A stretch of 64,000 bases of DNA from Silvania hatchlandensis (GTDB lineage: Bacteria; Pseudomonadota; Gammaproteobacteria; Enterobacterales; Enterobacteriaceae): NCBI RefSeq assembly GCF_025564065.1, contig NZ_JAMGZK010000053.1:1-64000 (forward strand), read 5' to 3'. The notes under the pieces were generated by a model. That model saw only the letters and a program-made list of their open reading frames with translations. It ran no database searches and was not told the DNA's origin. How positions within the stretch are numbered: position 1 is the stretch's first letter; every line of letters begins with the position of its first letter. Both the position numbers and the translations under genes were made by a program. This document shows, piece by piece, positions 27,901 through 36,838 of the stretch.

Positions 27901-29902
27901 GCGCCTGATAGGCAACGATATCAGCCTGAGGCTTGCCCGCTTTATCCAGCGGCGTATCCCAGGACGCCACCAGAGTGGCGATACGCTGCCCCTGGCGCAC
28001 AGAGTCATAACTCGACACCACAACATTGCCGGGCTGGCCGACAATTCCCGTGGGGATCATGCTGATTGGCGGGATATCCAGCCGGGCATTGTTATCGACC
28101 GCATCATATTTCGACGCGTTGTATTCCGCGCCGGTGATGGTGAACGTGTTTTCTTCGTCGTTAAACGCCAGACTCGTTACGCGGAAGTACTGCAGGCGCA
28201 GCTGGCCCGCATCAATGACGAACACAGCGTTTGGTGCTGGCGCGGCAGTGAACGGCGTGGCCACAATGAGCTGAGAACCGTTTACCGCCTGGATTACCCT
28301 GCTTTCAACCGTGCCGCCCTGCGTACGGATCATCAGGGTGTCACCGGCGACGGCGCTGGTGCCGCGATCCGTTGTCACTGCCTTGAGCCCGGCGTTGTAA
28401 TCCACGACGCGCCCGCCATAAATCCGCCCGGATAACCGCTCATCAGCAAAGGCAAAGACCGTGCCCGGCACGTACACAAAGCCATCCAGTCCGGTCTGCA
28501 GCGTGATGATGCGATCGAGAGAGTTGGAATAGACCGCCCATCCGCCGCGGCGCTGCGCCTCGCTCTCTCGCGTGCACCCGATCGCCGTCAGCTGCGTCTG
28601 CTTAAATTTGAACTGCTTCACCAGGTCGGGGAACATCACGGCGGTGGTGCGGTCCTGATAGTGATTGTCCGGGTCGCTGAAGTTAATCAGCGCCGAACTG
28701 TAGCGGTTCTTCTCGCTACCGCTCGAGTAGTTCGGCTTACCCACAACGGATGCGCGGGTGAGGATCTGCAACTTCGACGTGTCTGCCGGCATGTCCGAAA
28801 CAACATTGAACATGTTGTTGCCCCAGAACGTCATCCCGTTGAAGCCTGCGGCGATATCCTTGATCACCTGCCACGCGTCGGCCTGCGCCTGGATATAAAC
28901 GTCGAACATAAAACGCGGCTCTGTCGCGGTACCGCCCTTACCGTCCGGCACCTTCTGGTCGCAGCGCTGAGCAATCCGGTAAAGCTCCCACTTATCCAGC
29001 ATGTCAGCCGACACGCGGCGACCCAGGCCAAAGCGTGGCTCCGTCAGCACATCGAACCAGATCCACGCCGGGTTATTGGTCCAGCCCCATTTGAATGTAC
29101 CGTCCCATGTGCCGTTATAGACCCGACCCACCGGATCGTAGTTCTGCGGAATGCGGATTACGCGCCCTTTCGGCTTACAGGAAATCTTCGGGATATTACT
29201 GAACGACTTGGCATTGAACGATACGTACAGCAGCGCGGTATGCGGATAGCGCAGGCGGGCGTCAATCACCTCAGTGATGGCCTGCACCTGCGTTTTGTTC
29301 TGCAGCATCTGACTGGTGCTGTCGTCGGTATCGCGCACCACACGGATCTGCCAGCTGCTGTTCGCCTTCGGGAGATTGATGCGGTGGGTCAGCTCGTACA
29401 GTGAACTGAGTTTCTCCGTCACGGTTTTAGTCAGCACCGTTGCGTATGCGCCGCCATCGACGGACAAATCGATGTGGTATCTGACGGTAGTGCCGACGAT
29501 ATCACCGTCATTCTCCTGCTGCTGCAGGCCGGTAATGCCGATGCGCACCAGCAGCGCGTCAATCTGCGTATTGCTGATCGCACGCGTCCAGGGCGTGACC
29601 TTCGTCAGCGAAACCCCGATGCTGGTTTCATTCTCGACAGCAGGGAAGCCGGGGATCGGCGTCTGGGTCTGGGTGCCCGGGCGAAAATCCCAGGTAACGT
29701 TCTCAAAGTTCATTGAGCCGTCAGCATTCCCCAGCGGCGTGCCATCCAGAAAAATTCGAGTGGCGTCCAGCCCACCAGCGAATTCCCCTTCACCCAGCGC
29801 CAGCAGCATGCGGCAGCGCGCCATTGACTGGGCCGAGTCCGGCTGTTCTACGGGCGTGTGCTGTATGCTGCTGCCACCCTTTGCACCAGTAATCGTTGCC
29901 AT
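24965..29902 (-). CDS. J: Tail tip / host specificity protein J
   Basis: A 1645-residue protein, longer than lambda J (1132). The first two thirds follow the J family: N-terminal tail-hub region (IQHTPVEQPDSAQSMARCRMLLALGEG), then fibronectin-like domains around residues 620-840. Residues 850-1350 are largely coiled coil with repeated DIS/TTxTAR segments, and the end is a beta-rich receptor-binding part. It forms the central tail spike that contacts the outer membrane receptor. Begins after a hairpin 10 bp upstream. Confidence 0.9.
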   Translation of the reverse strand: MATITGAKGGSSIQHTPVEQPDSAQSMARCRMLLALGEGEFAGGLDATRIFLDGTPLGNADGSMNFENVTWDFRPGTQTQTPIPGFPAVENETSIGVSLTKVTPWTRAISNTQIDALLVRIGITGLQQQENDGDIVGTTVRYHIDLSVDGGAYATVLTKTVTEKLSSLYELTHRINLPKANSSWQIRVVRDTDDSTSQMLQNKTQVQAITEVIDARLRYPHTALLYVSFNAKSFSNIPKISCKPKGRVIRIPQNYDPVGRVYNGTWDGTFKWGWTNNPAWIWFDVLTEPRFGLGRRVSADMLDKWELYRIAQRCDQKVPDGKGGTATEPRFMFDVYIQAQADAWQVIKDIAAGFNGMTFWGNNMFNVVSDMPADTSKLQILTRASVVGKPNYSSGSEKNRYSSALINFSDPDNHYQDRTTAVMFPDLVKQFKFKQTQLTAIGCTRESEAQRRGGWAVYSNSLDRIITLQTGLDGFVYVPGTVFAFADERLSGRIYGGRVVDYNAGLKAVTTDRGTSAVAGDTLMIRTQGGTVESRVIQAVNGSQLIVATPFTAAPAPNAVFVIDAGQLRLQYFRVTSLAFNDEENTFTITGAEYNASKYDAVDNNARLDIPPISMIPTGIVGQPGNVVVSSYDSVRQGQRIATLVASWDTPLDKAGKPQADIVAYQAQWRRGDSEWVNVPQTGLRNIEVPGIFEGDYLVRVRAINAGGASSLWATSVLTHLKGRTGNVPMPGNFRTTPLLWGVQLDWDFPAGTGDTLQTEIQYSTVSTGANAMLLAGVPYPQHNYQQLGLKAGVGFWYRARLVDRTGNQSAWTGWIQGSSSSTAADYLVDLDNQIKGTDTYKDLVKEITDISGDIQSARDDISTVTTESAATKAGLTQEVADRKKAITDEATARGQALLTEKNERVADISNVNQTIQTTAESLAQTMAQISAGTGTQFDPAKIWYFDSTAEGWTGNGTPTIVDGWIRPANHSTDPWVASPGSLAISSSSYRFIKLRIRKFGAPGWAGQLRWRGTGGFNDTNMITVTEPAYDANGIATVEFDNIPWLTETTMNQLRLDLSTKQDATNYYLIDWVAIGRPTPGAGMAALQQETTARVAGDQAESTARETLATQIRGGYTGDDPSKLASGLLYTERQARITAQQAEVTERTKLEAKVNDNNASVTQELATLTTEQEAQATALSSLNTAVGKNTAAVTRIDKAVSDNDKAQTSALAAVKATTDQNTSDISTETTARTDGDSALGRRIDTLKVEVDGNTASRDSGLIGNVTNALANFMAFSDQRVTFAVGETKTAAEITEAKKTAADATSALAEQVTTLKATVETNGQTNAAAVTRIDKAVVDLSTATASSIQQVTAAIGDTNANVQTTSQAVADISGKLSAQWGVKVQVEANGVKRIAGIQLGIDATGSSNFLISADTFALYNPTTNGQELVFAATGGQMFLRSVFIQDGSMDNGKIGNYIQSSNWDGTGNVGWHINKSGYATFNGVTVRGTIYATNGSFRGSIEATSGSFRGTVEATSFIGDVANVGVGADAVTTGADTASRTITFTDSSSSSLDKSALLEAMIFASGLTGATAVNISLNINGNVRDLGTITVPTPSAGSLWITVRHAVRNITSNTVTGTITVVGTGTSSKRIASPTMTITRGAGSFS

Positions 29903-29913
29903 ATTGCATCCAT

Positions 29914-29937
29914 AAAAAAAGCACCCGAAAGGGTGCT
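29914..29937 (-). terminator. Hairpin between gene I and J
   Basis: AGCACCC (29920-29926), loop GAAA, GGGTGCT (29931-29937), with seven As to the left. A near-perfect intrinsic terminator in the middle of the tail operon, 12 bp before the J start codon. Confidence 0.75.
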
Positions 29938-29957
29938 AATTGAAGAGTGAGAAACTG

Positions 29958-30557
29958 TCAGATGTCCTCAGCGACGATCCCCGCTGAGATAATGGCGCCG
30001 CCAATCTCACGTTCGCCATATAGCAGCGCGACCGGGTTGCCCATCGCCAGGGTATTCACTGAGCCGCCAAAGGCGTAGGAGGGTTTGTTATCGGGATCGT
30101 CGCGCCCCTGCAGGCCTTTGGGTTGGGGGGAAAGCATCTGATAGATACCACCGGCCATCATCGAACCGCCTGACATTATCAGCCCAGCAGCAAATGTTAG
30201 GCCTACCCCTGTCCAGCCAGTAAGCACCCCAGTGACAATTCCAGCCACAACCATGACCGCCCCGAGAATGGTCTGGAACATGCCCGCCTTCTTTGCCCCT
30301 TCCATCACTGGAGCAATGCGGATATCGCTATCACCGGACAGGTCCTTAAAATCGTCCACGCCAATGTTGCGCTTGCCGCGAAACACCGCGAACGTCATGC
30401 CGTTTTTTTTTGCGTTCATCAGGTAGCTTTCCAGCCCGTCCAGGTTGATACAGAGCGCCTTTACGGCTTCTGCCGACGTCTGCACCGCCAGTTTATGCAC
30501 GCGCCCGAATCGTGCGCCGAGCGCACCGTACAGACGGATAGTAGTTAGTCGCGCCAT
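29958..30557 (-). CDS. I: Tail assembly protein I
   Basis: A 199-residue protein of the lambda I family (TIRLYGALGARFGRVHKLAV, then a Gly-rich hydrophobic middle, AGIVTGVLTGWTGVGLTFAAG). The ATG at 30557 gives the family start (MARLTTIRLYG) and overlaps the end of gene K by 13 bp; the frame is open further upstream but as K antisense-frame sequence. Takes part in tail-tip assembly in lambda order K-I-J. Confidence 0.88.
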   Translation of the reverse strand: MARLTTIRLYGALGARFGRVHKLAVQTSAEAVKALCINLDGLESYLMNAKKNGMTFAVFRGKRNIGVDDFKDLSGDSDIRIAPVMEGAKKAGMFQTILGAVMVVAGIVTGVLTGWTGVGLTFAAGLIMSGGSMMAGGIYQMLSPQPKGLQGRDDPDNKPSYAFGGSVNTLAMGNPVALLYGEREIGGAIISAGIVAEDI

Positions 30558-31276
30558 GGTTGAATCTCCTGTGATAAGTTTTTGTGGCGAACGCAGATCA
30601 TCGTCCGGTCTTTGAAGTAGCCGCGGGCATACGGCGTGACGCAGGAGGGCTGACCGTAAAGATGGTGCAGCAGCTCGCCTTCCTCGGTGATGACCCCTGC
30701 ATGGTTCCATTTACCGGATTCGACCTGCATGATGACCATGCACCCAGGAGCCGGGTCGCATTCAACGAATCCCTCTCTCTCCCAATTATCGAAGTAAAGG
30801 TTGTCCGGGTACTGGCTTTCCCACCACGGGTAATCGACGCGGAAATCAGTCAGCGTTACGCCCTGGGTCGCATGCCAGTCCATGACCAGCCCCCAGCAGT
30901 CGTGAGAGCCCAGGATGAACGGGCGGCCAATCAGCGGGATGGCGTCCGGTGTTATCTCGGCATATTCATCGCCGTCCGGCGCGTAGATGCCCCAGACCAC
31001 GCCGGAGTTATTGCACTGCTGCCTGTCGAGGTCTGATGCTATTGCGCGGGCGCCGTCGCCCGGGTGCGAATGAATGACGCGGACAATGGTTCCCGTATCC
31101 TCTGCATTCGCCCAGTGCTCGCCATCAATACGGAAATGCTCAGTTGGGTTTTCGTGGCTGTTCGGTACCGGCACATAGCGCTGACGCCGCCCGGACTGAA
31201 TGACAAAGCCGCAGCACTCGCGCGGGGATTCCTCCAGCGCATGCGCCCGGATCGCCGCCATAATCGTTTTATTCAT
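30545..31276 (-). CDS. K: Tail assembly protein K (JAMM + NlpC/P60)
   Basis: A 243-residue two-domain protein. The N-terminal JAMM/MPN+ metallopeptidase has H69-S-H71-P and S81-x2-D84; the C-terminal NlpC/P60 domain has C127 (SHDCWGL) and H192 (NHAGV). Both active sites seem complete. Lambda K has the same layout and helps tail-tip assembly and perhaps cell-wall passage. Confidence 0.9.
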   Translation of the reverse strand: MNKTIMAAIRAHALEESPRECCGFVIQSGRRQRYVPVPNSHENPTEHFRIDGEHWANAEDTGTIVRVIHSHPGDGARAIASDLDRQQCNNSGVVWGIYAPDGDEYAEITPDAIPLIGRPFILGSHDCWGLVMDWHATQGVTLTDFRVDYPWWESQYPDNLYFDNWEREGFVECDPAPGCMVIMQVESGKWNHAGVITEEGELLHHLYGQPSCVTPYARGYFKDRTMICVRHKNLSQEIQPWRD

Positions 31277-31288
31277 TTTGATATCCGG

Positions 31289-32059
31289 TTATCGGGAGAA
31301 AAGCACGGTCGCTGGATAGCCGCCGAAATCGAGGGTCGCGGTATTCGGTTCCGCCAGGCCAGCACCAAATCGCTTACGGCAATCACTTAAGCAGCCGCCG
31401 CACACATCAAACGCCGGGTCGGCCACAGCATTACCCTTTGCGTCGAAATATGCTGTGCCGTTATAGGCGCACCCGTCACCGCTGCGGTACTGCCCGCGCA
31501 GCGCCCACTCGCAGAGTGATGTGATTTGCCGGGTGGGGATCACCAGCCCCTGCAGATCAGCCGGACTGCTCATTGCCCAGCCAGCCACCTCGTCATCTTC
31601 CGAGGTTTTGGTGTCGAGCCAGAACGTTTGCAGGGAGAACGCCGTCGGATCTGCTGTTGGATTAATGCCGCCCGGGAAGTTCACCGCATCCAGATAAATG
31701 GCGTAGGTGTCGATGATGCTGACCTTCGCATTCACCATGTCTTTGAACTGGAGACACAGCGCGGTGATATGCCCGTCGAGGTTAGACACGCTCAGCTTCG
31801 GCTCGGCGGCCTGGTCAGTTGAAAGCGCCAGATCCGCCACCTGGAAGGGCCAGAACTCGAATGCATCACCGCCCCAGATTATCGGCTTCGGCCCGAGCTT
31901 AGCCTCGTCGCCGCCCGCCGCATCAATCTCTGCTGGCGTATGGGGGAATGGTGCGTAGTGAAAGCGGTGGATCCCGCCGCTGAACTCTGAGGCGTCTACT
32001 TCGACCAGGCGGACTCTGCCTCCCGGTGCCAGCATCGCCGCCTGATCGACAAGTGCCAT
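31289..32059 (-). CDS. L: Minor tail protein L
   Basis: A 256-residue minor tail protein. Four C-terminal Cys (CEWALRGQYRSGDGCAYNG ... CGGCLSDCRKRFG) match the [4Fe-4S] cluster site of lambda L. It starts in TAATG overlap with gene M. Confidence 0.9.
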   Translation of the reverse strand: MALVDQAAMLAPGGRVRLVEVDASEFSGGIHRFHYAPFPHTPAEIDAAGGDEAKLGPKPIIWGGDAFEFWPFQVADLALSTDQAAEPKLSVSNLDGHITALCLQFKDMVNAKVSIIDTYAIYLDAVNFPGGINPTADPTAFSLQTFWLDTKTSEDDEVAGWAMSSPADLQGLVIPTRQITSLCEWALRGQYRSGDGCAYNGTAYFDAKGNAVADPAFDVCGGCLSDCRKRFGAGLAEPNTATLDFGGYPATVLFSR

Positions 32060-32409
32060 TATGCGTAAACTCCATAAGCCCGTTTGATAGTGAAGGTCAG
32101 CTCAGCGAATTTGCTGTTGATCTGGTTTTTGCGAACAGAGTCGGCGACAACGCGATACATCCCCTTCTCTTCGCCCGGCGGCGTAATGATGAAGGCCTTA
32201 ACGGTATGGGCCAGCAGGAAGTCGCGGATCGTGTTTACTTCCGCTTCGGTACCGGCATGCTTCATCGGTACCTGAATGGCCGTGGAGTTAATGCCGTTCT
32301 CGGCCACCTGCTCATAGCCATCGCCGAACTGCGCCGATCGCACGGTCTGACCATATTCGACAGGCCCGGCACCGAGCTGCGATCGCCAGCTGTAAGTTGC
32401 AACTGCCAT
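32059..32409 (-). CDS. M: Minor tail protein M
   Basis: A 116-residue protein matching the lambda M family (YEQVAENGINSTAIQVPMKHAGT). It lies between the tape measure region and L as in lambda, with its stop overlapping the L start. Part of the tail tip. Its upstream neighbour on this strand is separated by the inserted plus-strand gene at 32580 and a lipoprotein gene. Confidence 0.88.
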   Translation of the reverse strand: MAVATYSWRSQLGAGPVEYGQTVRSAQFGDGYEQVAENGINSTAIQVPMKHAGTEAEVNTIRDFLLAHTVKAFIITPPGEEKGMYRVVADSVRKNQINSKFAELTFTIKRAYGVYA

Positions 32410-32420
32410 ATTTGCTCCAT

Positions 32421-32441
32421 AAAAAAACCAGCCGTAGCTGG
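32421..32441 (-). terminator. Hairpin before gene M
   Basis: CCAGC-CGTA-GCTGG (32428-32441) with seven As to the left. Terminator-like in leftward RNA; lies directly upstream of gene M's start region. Confidence 0.55.
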
Positions 32442-32505
32442 GTTCGATAGATAAATAACAATTCCAAACTACATAAGGTATCGTTATAGAAAGCAGCAGT
32501 TAATC

Positions 32506-32534
32506 TTGAAAGCATGTTAACATGCTCAGATAAT
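32506..32534 (+). promoter_or_regulatory. Moron promoter with palindromic operator
   Basis: TTGAAA (32506-32511), 17-bp spacer, GATAAT (32529-32534). The spacer starts with AGCATGTTAACATGCT (32511-32526), a perfect 16-bp palindrome. A repressor bound there would block the promoter. No other copy of the palindrome was seen in the window, so the repressor may be a host or self-encoded factor. Confidence 0.65.
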
Positions 32535-32579
32535 GCACTTGCAATAATTACTCCTGACATAATTACACAGGAATTATCA

Positions 32580-33047
32580 ATGGATAAATACAATAGAACT
32601 GCTCAGCACGAACTACTAAAAGAACTGTATGACCGAGCACCTTATGGAATTACGCAAGAGCGTAAACCATATTATATGCAGTCCTTTGGAAATATAGATA
32701 ATCTAGTGGCGAATCTCTTTTATCTGCATGAACATGAACTACTTGAATGTCTTTTTCGAAAAGATCTGTCGGGTAAAATTTTCGTTCAATTAGAAGGCTT
32801 GAAAATCACTAGTAAAGGTATTGATTTTATTAGAGACGACGGCGGGTTGGGTGCCATACTTAACGTGCATTCCATCAAGTTTCATCGAGATGCTGTCGTG
32901 GTGCTTGAGGACCTTATTGCCATATCGAACCTGAGTGATGCTGACAAGCATAAAGCAAAGTCGACTCTGGGAGAACTATCAACTGAAGCTCTAAAATCAG
33001 TCGTTCAAACAGTTACGACTGCTGGTTTAGCCATGCTTATGAAATAG
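32580..33047 (+). CDS. Moron protein of unknown function (opposite strand in tail operon)
   Basis: A 155-residue protein from the ATG at 32580 behind CAGGAA. The N-terminal half reads like a winged helix (MDKYNRTAQHELLKELYDRA, then LEGLKITSKGIDFIRDDGG), and the last 60 residues are helical and end hydrophobic (ALKSVVQTVTTAGLAMLMK). The region is AT-rich compared with its tail-gene neighbours and it is antiparallel to them, typical of recently acquired lysogenic-conversion or defence genes. Could autoregulate through the 32511 palindrome. Confidence 0.6.
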   Translation: MDKYNRTAQHELLKELYDRAPYGITQERKPYYMQSFGNIDNLVANLFYLHEHELLECLFRKDLSGKIFVQLEGLKITSKGIDFIRDDGGLGAILNVHSIKFHRDAVVVLEDLIAISNLSDADKHKAKSTLGELSTEALKSVVQTVTTAGLAMLMK

Positions 33048-33126
33048 CAGTTAACTGCCAAATTTCGACTCTGCCCCAATGCAAGTGATGAGTCCGCCCA
33101 TTTGCCCGCAAGGCATTGGGCGATAA

Positions 33127-33151
33127 TTAAAAGCCCCGCGTTAGCGAGGCT
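33127..33151 (-). terminator. Terminator after the lipoprotein gene
   Basis: AGCCCCGC-GTTA-GCGAGGCT (33132-33151) with four As on its left, giving a leftward terminator. The same GTTA-loop hairpin type recurs at 38247-38264, downstream of the major tail gene. Confidence 0.65.
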
Positions 33152-33184
33152 CGAGTTCGGTTGGATTGTGGGTGGGTTTGGTGG

Positions 33185-33646
33185 TTAATAATTTGCCATC
33201 ATGAACTGCTTCTCTGCTGCATTCCATACATCGAGACTGATGGTTGAACCTGAGTTGGAATTACTGAGCCTTACTTCAGCTTTGGAGTCTTTAACACCTT
33301 TGAATTTGAATGATCCAACATCCACACCTTCGTGGAAATAACTATCAGTGCCGACAGAAAAGAATCTCTCCTCATCAACGGTCACATCAACCTTTCCGTC
33401 TTTTGAAATGAATACTTTTGCATAATGCCACTTACCAGTGCCTAGCAGATCTCCAGAAAGAAACTCACAATTTAAAGACACACTTCCCTTGGTGCATTGT
33501 GAAGTTTTTTCCTCAGTCCCGTTCGCTATCATTTCTGAAATACTTGGCTTCGGATCTGTTGCGGAAACATTGTTTTTCGCAGGTGGATTGTCACAACCAG
33601 TTAGCCCGACAAAAGCTAAAATTAATAAAACCCTTTTCACTATCAT
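33185..33646 (-). CDS. Prophage lipoprotein (moron)
   Basis: A 153-residue protein with a lipoprotein signal (MIVKRVLLILAFVGLTGC; lipobox LTGC). The mature part is hydrophilic, with two more Cys (QCTKG, NCEF) that may pair, and a beta-rich C-terminus. Its low GC and place between H and M, where lambda has no gene, mark it as an insertion. Surface lipoproteins in such places often block superinfection, but the function here is unknown. Confidence 0.65.
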   Translation of the reverse strand: MIVKRVLLILAFVGLTGCDNPPAKNNVSATDPKPSISEMIANGTEEKTSQCTKGSVSLNCEFLSGDLLGTGKWHYAKVFISKDGKVDVTVDEERFFSVGTDSYFHEGVDVGSFKFKGVKDSKAEVRLSNSNSGSTISLDVWNAAEKQFMMANY

Positions 33647-33697
33647 CCCCTTGATTAGCATGGTTTAGCGCATGATAACCAGGGGATGAGGCAAACA

Positions 33698-36600
33698 CTA
33701 TCCGCCTTTGGTGAAGTTGTAGATCATGCCGCCAGGTTTAAGGTGTTTTTGTACCACCTGAAGCGCAGCATTTTGCATTTCGGCCGCAAGCACGCGCCCC
33801 ATTGCATCGCCGGAGCTGGAGGTGTGGGCAGTTGCAGAGCCGCCAGCATCCACATTTATGGTGGTGTTAATTACCGGGGCTACACCGCCGCCTCCCTGCG
33901 CCCTCACCCCCAAACGCCCAGCAGAATCGCGGGTTAGAGGCATGATGGCTTCGGCTCCAGCCTCAGCAAAAACACCACCCTTGGCAAACTTAGATGCCCC
34001 CTGGAATGTGAAATACTGAGGAGAATCGTAAACACCATTCACATAATGGCTCAGCCCCTGCGATTCATAAACGCCGCCCTTGGCATTGAACGCGATGCCA
34101 GAAGCCGCGTTGTTATATGCACCACCAGGTGTGGAGCCGCCGCCAGACGCACCGCCACTGATCCAACCCATTGCTGCCTGCACCGCATAAGCCACCATTA
34201 ACCTATTTACGACTTCGGCAATCATCTTCAGCATCGACATACCAAACGCCTTTATAGACGCCTTACCGGTCATCATGAGATCGGTCAGCATGTCAGACAG
34301 TCCGGTGAGCGCAGAACCCGCAACGCTTTTCACCGCACTGTAGGTGTCAGTTGCAGCCTCCAGATATTCATTCCACCCGCTTAATGCGCCAGCCTTCCAG
34401 TCACCACGCAACCTGTCTTCTTCGGCGTAGTAATTGCGAAGCGCTTTAAGCTCCTTCTCATAGCCAGCGTCTTCGAGCTTGCCGCCGCCGTTCAGCCATC
34501 CTTGGCGGAGCTGCGCCTCTTCCCGCAGCCGCTGCGCCTGCCTGCCACTCAACCCAGCGCTATCCCTGAGAGCGGCTGTTTTCTCTGACATTTGGGTAAC
34601 GTATTTCTGAGAGCTGTCCTGCAAGCGGTTCAGGCGCTCCTGAATGGCAATCTGATCACCAAGACCAGCGTTAACTTCGGCCTGAGCAAGCACGCGGTCT
34701 TTGGTAGACAGCAGGGATTGCTCATCTTTGGATAATGCTCGAGCCTTGGATGCCTCGTCCAGGATGCTGAATTTCGATATCAGCTCCCATTGCTGCTTGC
34801 GCTGCTGGCTAATTACATCGTTAAGGTCGCGATGGTCTTGTAGCGTCTTCAGCTGTGCCTGCAATGAGAGGGTTTCGGCATTGGTGCTGTCGAGGCTGCG
34901 CGTGCCAGTATCAACTTTGGTAGCCGGGGTTTTAGGGATTTTGGCATCAGCGTATCGCTTCTCGATGCCAGCCTTCACCATCTGATAATCAGCTTGAGAG
35001 TACCTCGACCTGTCTGCCGCGAGCTTTTTAAGTTCCGCAGCCCGTTTCATGGCGTTGGTTTCATACTGCTCGAGGTTCGCATTGCGACGCTGTGATGCCT
35101 CAAGGTCGCGCTGATTATCCTCGGCAGCCTTGCCTTTGGCGGCGGAAATATCACTCTCCAAGGCCAGGGTCTTCTCTAAGGCGCTGATTTGCGACCTAGT
35201 CGAAGCGACTAACACTTCCTGATCTTTGCGGCGCTGAGCGGCGGCAGCATCCTGGAAGTTGGCGCTTTGCCGTCCAAACCCGTAGTCGGGGCTTGCTGCA
35301 GCGCTGTTCTGCAGTGTATTTAGCGTTTCCTGCTGCGCCTTCAGGCGCTCTTTAAGCCCCTTCAGTGTGTCCTCTGGCGTAACCTGGCGGCCCACGTTGA
35401 GCATTTGATCCCAGGCTGATGCAGCAGAGTCCTTAATCGCTTTCCACAGTCGCTCAATATCCCCCAGATTTTCCTTAATCTGGGTGGTGCGGCTCTTCAT
35501 GGTATTGGCGTAGGTATCGATAGCCAGTTTCGCCGCACCAGTCGCATCCCCTTGCTTTTGCAGGGCAACAATCTGATCGTAAATGGTTGCGGTCAGATAG
35601 TGATATTGCTCATTCAGTGCGATTGAGGCTTTTACGGGATCATCAGCGAGTCGCTTAAAATCCGCGATAGTTTTATCGATCGCCTGCCCAGTGGTGCTCT
35701 GCATTGCTACGGCAGAGGCGGCAACCGACTCAAGAGCATTCCCCTTAAACGCGCCGGTGCCCAGAGCGGCAGCAATGGCCTGCGCAGCAGCAGAAATTTT
35801 ACCCGCACTTCCGCCAATGCGTTCAGCCATATTGGCAAGATCAGCGGATGTTTTCCCTGTGTAGTTCCCGGTCAGCAGTAGCTGGCGATTAAATTCACTC
35901 GCCTCCTGGCTTCCCTTATACCAGGCCATGGCCAGAGCCCCAGCACCTACGGCCAGCGATGCTATACCAATGGTAAGCGGGTTAACGAAGCTAATCATGG
36001 TCCGTAGGTAATCACCTACGCCAGTAACCGCCCCCTTTACACCCCCAAACTGGTCTTTAATCTGCCCGCCCTGCTGGAGCAGAATCAGGAACGGAGATTG
36101 CCCACCAGCCAGCTGCGTAGCGATATCAGTGAACTGCGCGGGCAGCGTGCGCATGGCCTGGCTGTACTGGCCAACAGAAATACCTGCGCGCCGGGCGGCA
36201 GCCTCCTGCCGGGACAGAGCCTCAGGCAATACGTCAGCGACACCAGAAAGGCGCTCACGCGTCTGGTTGAGGATGCTGTTGAAGTGCTCGAACTGCGCGC
36301 TATTGATGCGTCCTGACTCGAAGTGCGCCACCAGCTGTGCATGCTGCTCATCCAGCGAGCTGAATGCGCGGATCGTCGGGTCGATGGAGCCCAGCAGGTT
36401 CTTGAGCGCGGCTGATTGCTTCTCAGCTGCCTGGGTGGCTGCGAGCTCAGTCTGGGCACGCGCCGCCGCTTCTCCGGTGTCAGTTAGTTTTAGCCGGGTA
36501 TCCTCCAGAATCTTGTTGTAAGCCTGGAACGAGTCGGTATCCAGAAAGCCCTTCGCCTGGAAGTTACGCAGCGCGGCCTGCTGCTCATCCAGCCGGTTCA

Positions 36601-36838
36601 GCGCCTTGTTTACTGGATCGATATTCTCCAGCAACCCTTTGAGCGCGGTCTGTTGCTCTTTGAGCCCCTCACTACCCTTCTTTGCAGACTCAGCGCCAGC
36701 GCGAAATACGCTGTTCAGGTCATCGGCTTTATCGACAGCGCCTGCCGCCGCCTGCCCGAGTTTATCCAGTTCATTGCTGGCTGTTTTCAGATCGGATACG
36801 TCAGCGCGCAATGTGATCGAGGCGATTTGGTCACTCAT
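33698..36838 (-). CDS. H: Tail tape measure protein H
   Basis: A 1046-residue tape measure protein. It has N-terminal heptads (LRADVSDLKTASNELDKLGQ), the TMP_2-type segment near residue 220 (PAQFTDIATQLAGGQSPFLILLQQGGQ), a hydrophobic patch near 280-300 and a long coiled coil to 700, and a C-terminal lambda-H segment (DLMMTGKASIKAFGMSMLKM). It sets tail length and enters the host on DNA delivery. The ATG overlaps the GT stop (ATGA). Confidence 0.92.
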   Translation of the reverse strand: MSDQIASITLRADVSDLKTASNELDKLGQAAAGAVDKADDLNSVFRAGAESAKKGSEGLKEQQTALKGLLENIDPVNKALNRLDEQQAALRNFQAKGFLDTDSFQAYNKILEDTRLKLTDTGEAAARAQTELAATQAAEKQSAALKNLLGSIDPTIRAFSSLDEQHAQLVAHFESGRINSAQFEHFNSILNQTRERLSGVADVLPEALSRQEAAARRAGISVGQYSQAMRTLPAQFTDIATQLAGGQSPFLILLQQGGQIKDQFGGVKGAVTGVGDYLRTMISFVNPLTIGIASLAVGAGALAMAWYKGSQEASEFNRQLLLTGNYTGKTSADLANMAERIGGSAGKISAAAQAIAAALGTGAFKGNALESVAASAVAMQSTTGQAIDKTIADFKRLADDPVKASIALNEQYHYLTATIYDQIVALQKQGDATGAAKLAIDTYANTMKSRTTQIKENLGDIERLWKAIKDSAASAWDQMLNVGRQVTPEDTLKGLKERLKAQQETLNTLQNSAAASPDYGFGRQSANFQDAAAAQRRKDQEVLVASTRSQISALEKTLALESDISAAKGKAAEDNQRDLEASQRRNANLEQYETNAMKRAAELKKLAADRSRYSQADYQMVKAGIEKRYADAKIPKTPATKVDTGTRSLDSTNAETLSLQAQLKTLQDHRDLNDVISQQRKQQWELISKFSILDEASKARALSKDEQSLLSTKDRVLAQAEVNAGLGDQIAIQERLNRLQDSSQKYVTQMSEKTAALRDSAGLSGRQAQRLREEAQLRQGWLNGGGKLEDAGYEKELKALRNYYAEEDRLRGDWKAGALSGWNEYLEAATDTYSAVKSVAGSALTGLSDMLTDLMMTGKASIKAFGMSMLKMIAEVVNRLMVAYAVQAAMGWISGGASGGGSTPGGAYNNAASGIAFNAKGGVYESQGLSHYVNGVYDSPQYFTFQGASKFAKGGVFAEAGAEAIMPLTRDSAGRLGVRAQGGGGVAPVINTTINVDAGGSATAHTSSSGDAMGRVLAAEMQNAALQVVQKHLKPGGMIYNFTKGG

